NCBI GenBank assembly: GCA_014238125.1
Contig: JABABS010000083.1
Location: forward strand, 1-64,000
Direction: 5' to 3'
DNA: 64,000 nt
From: Phycisphaerales bacterium
GTDB lineage: Bacteria; Planctomycetota; Phycisphaerae; Phycisphaerales; SM1A02
A model generated the notes under the pieces. It was not told the origin of the DNA. It was given only the letters and a program-made list of their open reading frames with translations, and did not search any database. Below, piece by piece: positions 1-8,205 of the stretch. Each line of letters begins with the position of its first letter. Within the stretch, counting starts at the first letter, position 1. A program made the position numbers and the translations under genes.

Positions 1-2
1 GA

Positions 3-362
3 TTCCTATTGTTTAGTGGTAGTGATCACTTGGTGATTTATGAAGATTCCACAAGGGTGATTTCGGGTATCACGACAGGCGCGTGCTGTGTGGATACTTC
101 TTGTATTGAATTGACACCTGCTGATTGTTTTACAACTGGTGGATCATATCTAGGCGATGACGTGTTATGTGGGGTTGGCAGTTGCGCACCACCATGTCCA
201 GCAGATTTAAATGGAAACGGCGAAGTTGATATCGATGACCTTCTTTCATTTATAGGTGTATGGGGTCCTTGTGATGTTCCTTGTCCTGCAGATTTTGACG
301 GGAACGGAGAAATTGGAATTGACGATCTACTCATTCTGATCTCTGCGTGGGGACCGTGCTAA
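3..362 (+). CDS. Secreted/surface protein, C-terminal end with two dockerin-like repeats (5' truncated)
   Basis: The reading frame is open to the left edge, so only the last ~120 residues are present. They contain a Cys-rich stretch (GACCV...C...C...C) followed by two near-identical repeats of about 26 residues, each starting CPAD, carrying a Ca-binding-like loop (DLNGNGEVD and DFDGNGEIG) and ending in WGPC. Such paired repeats at the very C-terminus resemble type I dockerin halves. They are common in large extracellular proteins of Phycisphaerae, where their partner is not established. The function of the missing N-terminal part cannot be read. The frame ends 54 bp before atpC. Confidence 0.8.
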   Translation, partial: FLLFSGSDHLVIYEDSTRVISGITTGACCVDTSCIELTPADCFTTGGSYLGDDVLCGVGSCAPPCPADLNGNGEVDIDDLLSFIGVWGPCDVPCPADFDGNGEIGIDDLLILISAWGPC

Positions 363-416
363 TTTTGGTATGATGCCAACCTTCTAAGAAACCACTCTTT
401 TTAGTAGGAATACACC

Positions 417-839
417 GTGTCAAATACATTCCCCTGTAAAATCGTAACTCCAAGCCAAGAAGCCTTTTGTGGTGAAGCGACCTATGTCTCATTCCCAGCA
501 TGGGATGGACAATATGGCATGCAAAAAGGGCTCGCTCCACTTCTTTCTACCCTTGCTCCGGGCAGCCTACGAATCGACTCGACCGACGGTGAAAGCCGTA
601 GGTACCTTATCGAAGGTGGCGTTGCCCACGTAGATAGTGAGGGGCTTACACTTGTGACTGAGGGCGCCATACCTGCTGAACAACTTCAACTTGAAGAGGC
701 TGAAGCTGAACTCGCGGAAGCAAATGCACGCGTGACTTCAGAGGATAAAGATCGCGAAAAAATTGAACGAGACCAGCGAATTGCGATGGCAAAGGTCGCG
801 CTTGCGAAATCCGTAGCAGTTACAGGTCACGCTGTATGA
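417..839 (+). CDS. atpC: F1F0 ATP synthase epsilon subunit
   Basis: A 140-residue protein with the ATP synthase delta/epsilon beta-sandwich N-terminus (CKIVTPSQEAF, then the AWDGQYGMQKGLAPLL loop and LRI) and a charged helical C-terminal region rich in Glu and Ala. It is the rotor-stalk subunit that couples F1 to the c-ring and regulates ATP hydrolysis. It starts at a GTG preceded by an AT-rich leader. The other atp genes should lie upstream, but a dockerin-repeat gene occupies that side, so atpC is either at the end of a split cluster or isolated. The stop overlaps the scpB start by 4 bp. Confidence 0.9.
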   Translation: MSNTFPCKIVTPSQEAFCGEATYVSFPAWDGQYGMQKGLAPLLSTLAPGSLRIDSTDGESRRYLIEGGVAHVDSEGLTLVTEGAIPAEQLQLEEAEAELAEANARVTSEDKDREKIERDQRIAMAKVALAKSVAVTGHAV

Positions 840-1507
840 CCACGCCCGATATACCTTGCTCAAGTATTTCGTTTGAACAGCGTGTTGAAGCACTTATATT
901 CTCAAGTGAACGTCCAATTTCTGAATCTAGAATGAAAACCGTCCTGGGCATCGAGGATGAAGATGCAACGAAACAAATCAAAGCATCGATCGAATCACTC
1001 AACGAATCGTACGATAAAAATGCCTGTTCTTTTCGAATTGAACGAGTGGCAGGTGGGTATCGCCCCCTTACCCGCGAAGAATTTGCGCCACTAGTTACAA
1101 GATTGCATGCTGAACGTCAACAGCAGAAACTATCACAAGCAGCGCTTGAAACTCTTTCAATAATCGCGTATCGCCAACCTGTTATGCGTGCTGAAATCGA
1201 AGTGATTCGCGGTGTTGCTTGTGGAGAAGTATTGCGCTCTGTTATGGAAAAACGGCTTGTAAAGATTGTCGGGCGAGCGGAAGAACTTGGCCGCCCAATG
1301 CTCTATGGCACAACTCGCGATTTCCTCAATATCTTCGGACTCGCCTCTCTTGATGATCTTCCAGATGTTCAGGGTCTTGTCCGCGAAGCTTCATGGAAAC
1401 CTGCCGCCCCTCCAGAGCCGAAAGTTGATTCTGATTCAAGCAACGAAATACCTTCAGGAACCGAATTAACTTCAGATTCAGAAGTTTCCTCTGAAAACCA
1501 CTCATAA
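836..1507 (+). CDS. scpB: Segregation and condensation protein B
   Basis: A 223-residue protein with the ScpB winged-helix pair: FEQRVEALIFSSERPIS at the N-terminus and the diagnostic LSQAALETLSIIAYRQPV followed by RAEIEVIRGV. It then has GRAEELGRPMLYGTT and FLNIFGL in the second winged helix. ScpB bridges SMC-ScpA in the bacterial condensin that compacts and segregates chromosomes. The last ~40 residues are Ser/Glu/Pro-rich and probably disordered. The ATG overlaps the atpC stop (ATGA), which implies translational coupling. No scpA or smc is seen in the window. Confidence 0.92.
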   Translation: MTTPDIPCSSISFEQRVEALIFSSERPISESRMKTVLGIEDEDATKQIKASIESLNESYDKNACSFRIERVAGGYRPLTREEFAPLVTRLHAERQQQKLSQAALETLSIIAYRQPVMRAEIEVIRGVACGEVLRSVMEKRLVKIVGRAEELGRPMLYGTTRDFLNIFGLASLDDLPDVQGLVREASWKPAAPPEPKVDSDSSNEIPSGTELTSDSEVSSENHS

Positions 1508-1607
1508 CTCGAATAAAAATAATCCTCGACCGTTTTTTTCAAAGACCGTTGGCGAGTTGATTTTTCCTAGATTTGATCTTCTGGATTCTCATCCACGGAG
1601 CTGACCC

Positions 1608-1660
1608 TTGGGGTCAGGTCAAATTACTCCACAAATCGTTGGACCCGAACCTGACCCCAA
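1608..1660. repeat. Intergenic inverted repeat containing GGGGTCAGGTC
   Basis: TTGGGGTCAGGT (1608-1619) is a perfect reverse complement of ACCTGACCCCAA (1649-1660), with about 29 bases between. A further GGGGGCAGGTCC lies just downstream (near 1664-1674), and CTGACCC at 1601 precedes it. It sits in the 220-bp gap between scpB and the DUF58 gene. The arms resemble REP-like intergenic palindromes. There is no T-tract typical of a terminator. Confidence 0.6.
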
Positions 1661-1728
1661 AAGGGGGCAGGTCCATTTGAAGTCGTGCAATATGTCCACA
1701 AGTGGTATTTTGCGGTCATAATCCACAT

Positions 1729-2601
1729 ATGGCGAAGAGTCCTGTCCCCGTCCACCCGTTGATTGTCGTTTTCGTATTGCTTTCCCTTCTGGTTCCCACA
1801 GCAATTCGCCAAGGCAATAATTTATCAATTTGGCTCCTTGGCACAATGATCATTGCAACCATCTTGACATTTGTGTGGACAAGACTCACGATTCGCAGTA
1901 TTGCAATAGGTCGAGTCCACACTGGTCAAGCGAGAGTAGGTCAGCCATTCTCAGTTGGATATGAAGTTCAAAACACCACCCGTTTTCAGCCTGCTTTTAG
2001 TCTTTGGATTCAAGAACTTGATTCTAAGAATACGTGGTCTGAGCAATTTCGTAATGCAACAGCTTGGGTAATGGAAGTGGGTCCGAAAGAACAAGTCCGA
2101 ACTGATACAATTTTTTGGCCAAAAAAACGCGGGGTTGCGAAGTTCGATCAAGTTCGCATAAAAACATCATTTCCCTTTGGCTTAATTCACGCATCAAAAG
2201 TAATTCGCCAACCTTGGCAAGTTTTTGTTCACCCAGAATTACATCAGCTTCGACCAGATGTTTTGCAATCAATAGTTTCCGATGGTCCAATGGGTCAAAC
2301 AAGTATGCGTCGGGGAAGAGGTGGAGAAGAGTTTTATGGGATTCGTGAATTTCAAAGTGGGGACAGTCTTGGAGACGTTGCTTGGAAAGCATCTTCAAGG
2401 CGTGAGGCACTCATTTGCATTGAACGCTCTCGGCCATCCCCACCTAGATTGAGAGTAATTCTTGATCTCACAACACCGACTGACGCATTGCAATGTGATG
2501 AAGATGCAAGAACTGTGGAAGAGAAGTCAATTAGTCTCGCAGCTTCATTACTCGCCGAAGCTCTTCGTCAAGGACATGAATTTGCGCTGACTGTTCTGTG
2601 A
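1729..2601 (+). CDS. DUF58 domain protein, ended by a premature in-frame TGA
   Basis: The frame encodes two N-terminal membrane segments (about residues 7-50) and then the DUF58 domain, with the hallmark GGEEFYGIREFQSGDSLGDV and WKASSR, RDL-like ILDLTTP. DUF58 proteins commonly lie beside MoxR ATPases and transglutaminases and are predicted to act in assembly of secreted or membrane complexes. I prefer the ATG at 1729 (MAKSPVPVHP) over a GTG at 1702. The frame stops at TGA 2599-2601 after FALTVL, yet the same frame continues with family-like sequence to 2859 (next entry). This copy is therefore truncated by ~85 residues or carries an assembly error. Confidence 0.8.
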   Translation: MAKSPVPVHPLIVVFVLLSLLVPTAIRQGNNLSIWLLGTMIIATILTFVWTRLTIRSIAIGRVHTGQARVGQPFSVGYEVQNTTRFQPAFSLWIQELDSKNTWSEQFRNATAWVMEVGPKEQVRTDTIFWPKKRGVAKFDQVRIKTSFPFGLIHASKVIRQPWQVFVHPELHQLRPDVLQSIVSDGPMGQTSMRRGRGGEEFYGIREFQSGDSLGDVAWKASSRREALICIERSRPSPPRLRVILDLTTPTDALQCDEDARTVEEKSISLAASLLAEALRQGHEFALTVL

Positions 2602-2859
2602 ATTTCAACTCAACGAGACGTCGGACTGCGATCTGGAACTCGGCATCTCGACCGCCTCTTAGGGGTACTTGCATGTATTGACCTTGATGAAAAGCGCGTT
2701 GTTTCATCTGATCGTATTGTTCGTAATTCTGAACGTGTCGGTCGAGTCGTAGTTCGACCAGATCATTCACAAACACTTGGACTTTCTGGAAACACGTGGT
2801 TTTTTACTGGTTCTCAGTTTGATGACTTAAAAATGTCCCCAAACAAGGTTTTGTTATGA
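2602..2859 (+). pseudogene. 3' remainder of the DUF58 gene after the in-frame TGA
   Basis: Directly after the TGA at 2599 the same reading frame runs open for 85 codons. It encodes the expected DUF58 tail (GTRHLDRLLGVLACIDLD and more) and ends with TGA at 2857-2859. That stop overlaps the transglutaminase ATG at 2856 in an ATGA junction, the same coupling seen at most gene borders here. Reading phase, content and junction all say it was one gene from 1729 to 2859. No start codon with a ribosome site is evident inside the remainder, so it is probably not translated alone. Confidence 0.75.
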
Positions 2860-5054
2860 GGGTTTTGAAGCATTATCGATTACTTCGGCTTGTCCTTGTG
2901 CTATTTGCTGTCGTTGCGCAATGTGTCGCCCTCGATAATTTATGGATACTTTTAGTTTCCTCCACTTTGGTGTTACTTAGTTGGTACTTCACCGAAGGTC
3001 CTCGCTCGTACGTACTTCCAACTTGGGTATCACGGATAGCAGTAGTTGTAGCGTTAGCAGTAACGCTGTACAACTCTCAACTCACAGTGAATAACCTCAT
3101 ACAAGTAGTAGGACAGTTTTTTGTTTGGCTCACAGTAATTAAACTTTATGGGGCAAAATCTGTACAAAATGATGCGCAAGAATTAATACTAAGTATTGTT
3201 CTGATGACACTCGCGGGTTTGTATGCAACTGATCTACTCTTCGGTATTTTGCTTGTGCTTTGGGCTGGTCTTGCGACGTGGGTATTCATGTTGTATCAAC
3301 TTTATTACGGCGTTGAAACAATGAGACTAGAGAGGTACGCAGCAGTTCCTAAATCGTACGGTGTCCCTTGGACTCGGCCAGTGACTGGACGAAGAGTACG
3401 TGCTGCGTTTAGGCGGACCGCTCTGGGCTTACTTTTCGTTGGATTGGTACTTTCAATTGTTTCTTTCTTTTTTATACCCCGTGGTTTTACTGATGATTCG
3501 CGTCATCTTGGTAAAATTAATACTGGTGTTTCCCGTCTAGAACTATCCCCCGATATTGATTTAACGGTACGCAGGGAACAAGTAATGGTTGTGCAACTTG
3601 TTGATCGTGATGGTGTTGTATTTCAATTACCAGAGCCATTGCGATTGCGAGGAGCTGTTCTTGAAAGGTATGAAGGCGAAGGTGTTTGGGTTGCAGGAAG
3701 TCGCATTCACTCAAAAAAAATACAAGTAGATTCAGATTCTTACTCTTCGCTTATTAAAGGTAAAAAGCAAAATTACTTCACCATGCATGTCGCACTTCAG
3801 CGCCCTTCAATTAACATTTATTCACTCTATGAACCAATCGCAATCGAGTCCGATGAACCGGTTATGGTGATGCATGACAGATCTCTGCACACAATGACTT
3901 TTAATCCTATCTCATTATTTCCAAAACGATATAGTGTCCAGGTTGATCTTCAAAGGTATATTTCATCTGATTCAACAAAATTACAAACAGGGCGGTATAA
4001 AAATGAAGCAGTTGCAGAACTCGCCGTAAATATTCTTCAAGAAAACGAAATTGCAAGTGAATTCATTTTTAATGAGGATGAGGAGACAAGAACAAAAATT
4101 TCGCAGTTATTTGTTGATTATTTGACATCGAATGCGTTTCAATATTCAACTGATCAATCGCTACTTGCGCCCGAAGAATATGCTTTTATGAATAACCACA
4201 AAGATCCAACGGAAGCATTTTTGTTGACGTTGCAATCGGGACATTGTGAATATTTTGCAGCATCAATGGTCGCAATGTGTGACACAGTGGGATTACCGGC
4301 AAGAATTGTGACGGGGTATTTGACAGACCGATGGGATCCAACCACAAAGCAATACATTGTTTTGGACAGCGATGCACACGCGTGGGTTGAAACTGAAGTT
4401 GCAGAGGGGTTATGGCGAGCGTTCGATCCAACACCACCAACAACAGGGTCGCCAACTGCACATCAGTCGCTTGGTTGGCTAGAAGGTTTGCGTCTTGCTT
4501 GGATTCGCCTAGATAGGGAATGGAAACTTGGTGTCTTAAATTTTGATGCAGATACTCAGCATCATCTTATGGATACTTTCTTTCCACTATGGCGAGAAAA
4601 AACAAGTGCGGCTTGGGAAAAGGCGACAACAAATGGTGCAAAAATAGTGAATTGGTTTGATATCGGTTCAGGTGGCTTGTTATGGATTGTGCTTGTCGCT
4701 GGCTCAGTTGTTGGAGCAACAATTGTCATTGTAGTTGTGAATGGTCGACGTAAAAGAGTCCGTAAAACTCTTTTGTTACATTCAACTGTTTCGGCATCAA
4801 CTGTTATAAGCATAGAATTTTACGCAGAAGTCTTGCGTATTCTTTCTGCAGAAGGTCATAAAAAACCTCCTTGGCAACCTGCAAAAACATGGATAGATTC
4901 GCTTCCGCTTTCAATCGAAGCAAAAAATTTATTGCGTTCATTGACGCATAAATATTATCAGATTAGATTCGGCGGGGTTCAATTAGGTAGAAATCAACGG
5001 TTAGTAATGTTGAAAACTGTTTCCGATTTTTCAAATGCGCTGCGAAAGGATTAA
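2856..5054 (+). CDS. TgpA-like membrane transglutaminase (DUF3488 plus transglutaminase-like domain)
   Basis: A 732-residue protein with about six N-terminal membrane helices (roughly residues 8-130 and 195-215), an extracytoplasmic region with a transglutaminase-like core, and a further C-terminal membrane helix near residues 605-630. The catalytic triad is visible: Cys in SGHCEYFAAS (about 463), His in SDAHAWVE (about 507) and Asp in AFDPTPP (about 524). The family includes P. aeruginosa TgpA and is usually encoded after a MoxR ATPase and a DUF58 protein. Here DUF58 precedes it with a 4-bp overlap, but no MoxR gene is present in the window. Cysteine protease or transglutaminase activity is inferred. 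Confidence 0.85.
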   Translation: MRVLKHYRLLRLVLVLFAVVAQCVALDNLWILLVSSTLVLLSWYFTEGPRSYVLPTWVSRIAVVVALAVTLYNSQLTVNNLIQVVGQFFVWLTVIKLYGAKSVQNDAQELILSIVLMTLAGLYATDLLFGILLVLWAGLATWVFMLYQLYYGVETMRLERYAAVPKSYGVPWTRPVTGRRVRAAFRRTALGLLFVGLVLSIVSFFFIPRGFTDDSRHLGKINTGVSRLELSPDIDLTVRREQVMVVQLVDRDGVVFQLPEPLRLRGAVLERYEGEGVWVAGSRIHSKKIQVDSDSYSSLIKGKKQNYFTMHVALQRPSINIYSLYEPIAIESDEPVMVMHDRSLHTMTFNPISLFPKRYSVQVDLQRYISSDSTKLQTGRYKNEAVAELAVNILQENEIASEFIFNEDEETRTKISQLFVDYLTSNAFQYSTDQSLLAPEEYAFMNNHKDPTEAFLLTLQSGHCEYFAASMVAMCDTVGLPARIVTGYLTDRWDPTTKQYIVLDSDAHAWVETEVAEGLWRAFDPTPPTTGSPTAHQSLGWLEGLRLAWIRLDREWKLGVLNFDADTQHHLMDTFFPLWREKTSAAWEKATTNGAKIVNWFDIGSGGLLWIVLVAGSVVGATIVIVVVNGRRKRVRKTLLLHSTVSASTVISIEFYAEVLRILSAEGHKKPPWQPAKTWIDSLPLSIEAKNLLRSLTHKYYQIRFGGVQLGRNQRLVMLKTVSDFSNALRKD

Positions 5055-5056
5055 TT

Positions 5057-5746
5057 ATGAATGAGTGGATGCCTATGGAAGAAGAAATATCTGAGGTTCA
5101 AATAAAAGAGGTCTTGTCTTTACTAGGCGACTCGCCTAATCGGGTTCTTGATGTTGGGTGTGGAAATGGCCGACTGTTAGTTCCAGCAGCACTTGCCGGA
5201 CATGAAGTAACTGGAATAGATATAGATCCAGAAGCAATAAACGCATGCGCTGCAATATGTGCAGAGGCAGGAGTTGATGCAACCTTGATAGATAGCGACG
5301 TGTTTGAAGCATTGCCAACTGAAAAAACATTTGATGCGATTATTTGTTGCGGTAATACACTTATGCTTTTTGCAGATATTCACCAAGGCGTCCGTTTGTT
5401 ACAAGTTTGTAGGGAATCACTAGGAAAAGATGGCATTTTAATCATTGATGATATTCCCCGTGATCTTTGGCCGGAAATCGCTGAGGGGCGTTGGTGTAAT
5501 GGAGTGAATGATGAGGAAACACTGCAACTCGTATGGTCTAAGAATGATCCTGTTTTTGCAATCCGTGAAGGTAATGATGTGCAACCTAATAACTGGGAAT
5601 TTGGGAAAGATGATCGGTTAATGCGGCTCTGGACAATGGGCGAACTCCGACTTGCCGCACGACTGAGCGACTTATCGCCCCCCGAGAGTCCGCGGGTTAT
5701 GCCGGTTGGTGGGGGAGTGTTGGTCATGCGGGTACCAAGAACTTGA
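5057..5746 (+). CDS. Class I SAM-dependent methyltransferase
   Basis: A 229-residue protein with motif I VLDVGCGNGRLL, motif II around VTGIDIDPEAI and an acidic motif near FDAIICCGNTLMLF. This is the Rossmann-fold methyltransferase pattern. The substrate is unknown. It begins 2 bp after the transglutaminase stop, so it belongs to the DUF58-transglutaminase operon. The C-terminal part (MRLWTMGELRLAARLSDL) resembles the substrate-lid region of small-molecule methyltransferases, but that is a weak inference. Confidence 0.78.
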   Translation: MNEWMPMEEEISEVQIKEVLSLLGDSPNRVLDVGCGNGRLLVPAALAGHEVTGIDIDPEAINACAAICAEAGVDATLIDSDVFEALPTEKTFDAIICCGNTLMLFADIHQGVRLLQVCRESLGKDGILIIDDIPRDLWPEIAEGRWCNGVNDEETLQLVWSKNDPVFAIREGNDVQPNNWEFGKDDRLMRLWTMGELRLAARLSDLSPPESPRVMPVGGGVLVMRVPRT

Positions 5747-5767
5747 ATTCACGATCGAGTATGCATC

Positions 5768-6700
5768 GTGTTGCGAACTCAGCCGATTGATTGGTTAGCG
5801 GCGACATCTCGTCGTACTTTCCTAAAGGCTAATCCCACGGAGTTTTTAAACATGCCAGCACAAAGATCTCGAACATCAGGATGGCGTCGATGCCTACAAC
5901 AACTTGTCGATCACAAAGGTTCATTGCAAATCGCATTGGCGCCAGCTGGACCGACAGGAAGTGATTTTGTTTGGCGGGCAAAGTTGCTTGGTATGACAGA
6001 AAATGAAATACTTGTTGAGATGCCTACGGCTGCAGGCGAGCCATTGCCGTTGACTAGAGGTGTGCAACTGTTAGGTATTATGGCTATTGGTCAAAACCGT
6101 TGGATGTGTAGGACAAGTTGCGTGGGTACAACAACAGTTAGATCAAGAGGAAGGGAAATCGTGGGATTGAAACTTGCAATGCCCTCGACAATGGAACGGT
6201 GTCAGCGTCGTCGTGATTTTAGAATTAGTACAGATTCACTCGTACTACCAGAAGTTTCAGTTTGGCCGCTACTTGATCCAAGATCAGTTGTGCTTGCAGA
6301 GAGACTTTGTCAATTACGAATTGAGCGAATGCTCAGTGGGTGTACTGAACCAGAATCAATCGATTCAAAAGACACAATGCCTGATGTTGGGCCGATGTTG
6401 CCTGCAACGCTTGTAAATATTGGCGGTGGTGGCGTGGGTCTGCAAATATCTGGAGCTGACGCCAGTGGCATAGGAAGGCACCGTCTCTTTTGGTTGAGAT
6501 TTCCACTTCCTGGTGTAGAGGGATATCCTCTCTGTGTGACTGCGAAGCAGATGCACTGGCATCTAGAAGCAGGTGGCGCTACTTATATGGGTATGGCGTT
6601 CGATTTTTCGTTTAATCCATCTCATCGCAGATTTGTTGTTCAACAAATTACCCGTGCGGTTGCAATTCAACAACGTGAACAATTCCGCGCATCAGCGTAA
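5768..6700 (+). CDS. PilZ-like (YcgR-type) c-di-GMP receptor, probable
   Basis: A 310-residue protein. The N-terminal half is beta-rich like the flagellar-brake (YcgR-N) domain. The second half has an Arg-rich RxxxR-type motif in QRRRDFRIST (about residue 140), and far downstream an NIGGGGVGLQIS that fits the [D/N]xSxxG element of PilZ with the Ser replaced by Gly. Between them is an unusual ~70-residue insertion. PilZ domains bind cyclic di-GMP. The insertion and the Ser-to-Gly change make ligand binding uncertain. It starts at a GTG 21 bp after the methyltransferase; an ATG at 5851 is a possible alternative. A near-duplicate of the gene end, CGCGCAT..GCGTAAT, recurs at 6709-6726. Confidence 0.55.
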   Translation: MLRTQPIDWLAATSRRTFLKANPTEFLNMPAQRSRTSGWRRCLQQLVDHKGSLQIALAPAGPTGSDFVWRAKLLGMTENEILVEMPTAAGEPLPLTRGVQLLGIMAIGQNRWMCRTSCVGTTTVRSRGREIVGLKLAMPSTMERCQRRRDFRISTDSLVLPEVSVWPLLDPRSVVLAERLCQLRIERMLSGCTEPESIDSKDTMPDVGPMLPATLVNIGGGGVGLQISGADASGIGRHRLFWLRFPLPGVEGYPLCVTAKQMHWHLEAGGATYMGMAFDFSFNPSHRRFVVQQITRAVAIQQREQFRASA

Positions 6701-6825
6701 TACGATATTTCGCGCATTAAGCGTAATCGGCCTGTGACCCCTAGAGTCAAAAATTCATATAAACGAAATATTGTGGATATGTCAGAAATGAATTGGGAAT
6801 TAACCGATTCACTCTCATATTGGAG

Positions 6826-8139
6826 TTACCGATGAAAAATCGGAGATGATCGCAACACTTCTGTTTTGACATGTGATTCTTCGCACTCTTCTGATACAAC
6901 TGAATCAGCAACAATACCACAGCCGGTCCCATAAGCAAGCGAACCTTGAAACTCACATGGAGTTCCACTTCCATGAAACGTTGCTGTTCGAATAGCAACA
7001 TTGAGCAGGATGGAGCCACCTATAATTCCAATTGAACCGCAATATGGTCCGCGCGAAGTTGCTTCAAGTTCATCTATTATTTGCATCGCACGAATTTTAG
7101 GTGCACCAGTAATCGATCCCGCAGGAAATGTTGCCGCAAGTAAATTGTAATTCGTTGTTTCATCACGGAGTTTTCCTTGCACTTCTCCAATGCACTGCCA
7201 CACTGTTGGATGTTGTTCAATCGCGCGTGATTCAGACACTTTCATAGATCCGTATTCACAAACACGCCCCAAATCATTGCGCATTAAATCGATAATCATA
7301 TGAAGTTCAGCCGCATCTTTGACAGAGTTCATCAATGTTTCAGGAGAGTCAGCAATCGGACGAGTTCCTTTCATTGGCCTCGAAATTACTTCGCGAGTTA
7401 CACCGTCGAATTGTAAAAATAATTCTGGGCTCAAAGATAAAATTGAGCGTTGGTCTTGATCGATGAATTCAATCCAAGCACCGAACCAGCCACCCGGCGC
7501 TTCAAGAGCATCGAGTGATGTATTTCGAACGTCTCCAGATACTTTTGCAGAAAAACGGCGAGTGATATTCGCTTGAAAAATATCACCTTCATGTATGTAT
7601 AGTTTCGCACTTGATACCGAATTCTTGAATTGCACATCACCATCTTCATCCAGCAATTCACTGCAATGCATTACACTTCGTTCGTCCTGAAATTCTGGTA
7701 ATTCAATACCTCCAACTGACCACCAACTATTGTCTTCAGCATCATGCACAAGGCACTTGTCGCACCAGATAAAATCTGCCAATGGCCAGATGCTATTTTT
7801 ATTTTTCGAACCACTCGCTTCTGATTCGAAACAACCACCCAATTCATAGCCAAGATATCCAATCCATCCTGGAATCAAGGACGTGTGTTTGATTGATTCA
7901 AGATTTTCCCGAAAGAGTTCTAAATCTTCTTTGCATTTAACGGTGAGCCGTTTTCCAGTTGCTGGTGAGATGATTGACCATCTTGACCAACGCCCTGTAC
8001 CGTTTCCTGCAATCAACGCAACTAATGGCTCATTTTTTGGCCAAGATCGGGCAACTTCAACTGGTGTTTTGGAACAATCCTTCAATTTTATTGCGTCGTG
8101 GGGGAGTACTGAGCATTGAATAGAGGTTAGAGAGTTCAT
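6826..8139 (-). CDS. pabB: Aminodeoxychorismate synthase component I
   Basis: A chorismate-binding enzyme of about 437 residues. The catalytic part has LSPELFLQF, RPMKGTRPIA, ELHMIIDLMRNDLGRV, FPAGSITGAPK and GPYCGSIG. The Lys in MKGT is the residue that marks PabB (TrpE has Ala there), so the product is likely 4-amino-4-deoxychorismate for folate synthesis. No pabA or pabC gene is adjacent. I place the start at ATG 8139 (MNSLTSIQ). An upstream extension to 8205 would run into the ppdK start and encodes an odd HHHH run. It is divergent from ppdK with a 66-bp gap. Confidence 0.83.
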   Translation of the reverse strand: MNSLTSIQCSVLPHDAIKLKDCSKTPVEVARSWPKNEPLVALIAGNGTGRWSRWSIISPATGKRLTVKCKEDLELFRENLESIKHTSLIPGWIGYLGYELGGCFESEASGSKNKNSIWPLADFIWCDKCLVHDAEDNSWWSVGGIELPEFQDERSVMHCSELLDEDGDVQFKNSVSSAKLYIHEGDIFQANITRRFSAKVSGDVRNTSLDALEAPGGWFGAWIEFIDQDQRSILSLSPELFLQFDGVTREVISRPMKGTRPIADSPETLMNSVKDAAELHMIIDLMRNDLGRVCEYGSMKVSESRAIEQHPTVWQCIGEVQGKLRDETTNYNLLAATFPAGSITGAPKIRAMQIIDELEATSRGPYCGSIGIIGGSILLNVAIRTATFHGSGTPCEFQGSLAYGTGCGIVADSVVSEECEESHVKTEVLRSSPIFHR

Positions 8140-8205
8140 AGAGTGATGATGATGAGCGTATGCGGTATCATTCGCGATCTTGCGCTCAACCAAGGAGAAT
8201 AACAC

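Noticed and set aside
2599..2601. Selenocysteine at the DUF58 TGA
   Set aside because: No Sec-type catalytic position in DUF58 and no SECIS-like stem seen immediately after the codon; many genes here stop with TGA.
6709..6726. Near-duplicate of the PilZ gene end, CGCGCATTAAGCGTAAT
   Set aside because: A single short tandem duplication with no evident function.
8140..8205. Upstream extension of pabB to 8205 (HHHH-containing leader)
   Set aside because: It would begin inside the ppdK start codon and is not family-like; ATG 8139 suffices.
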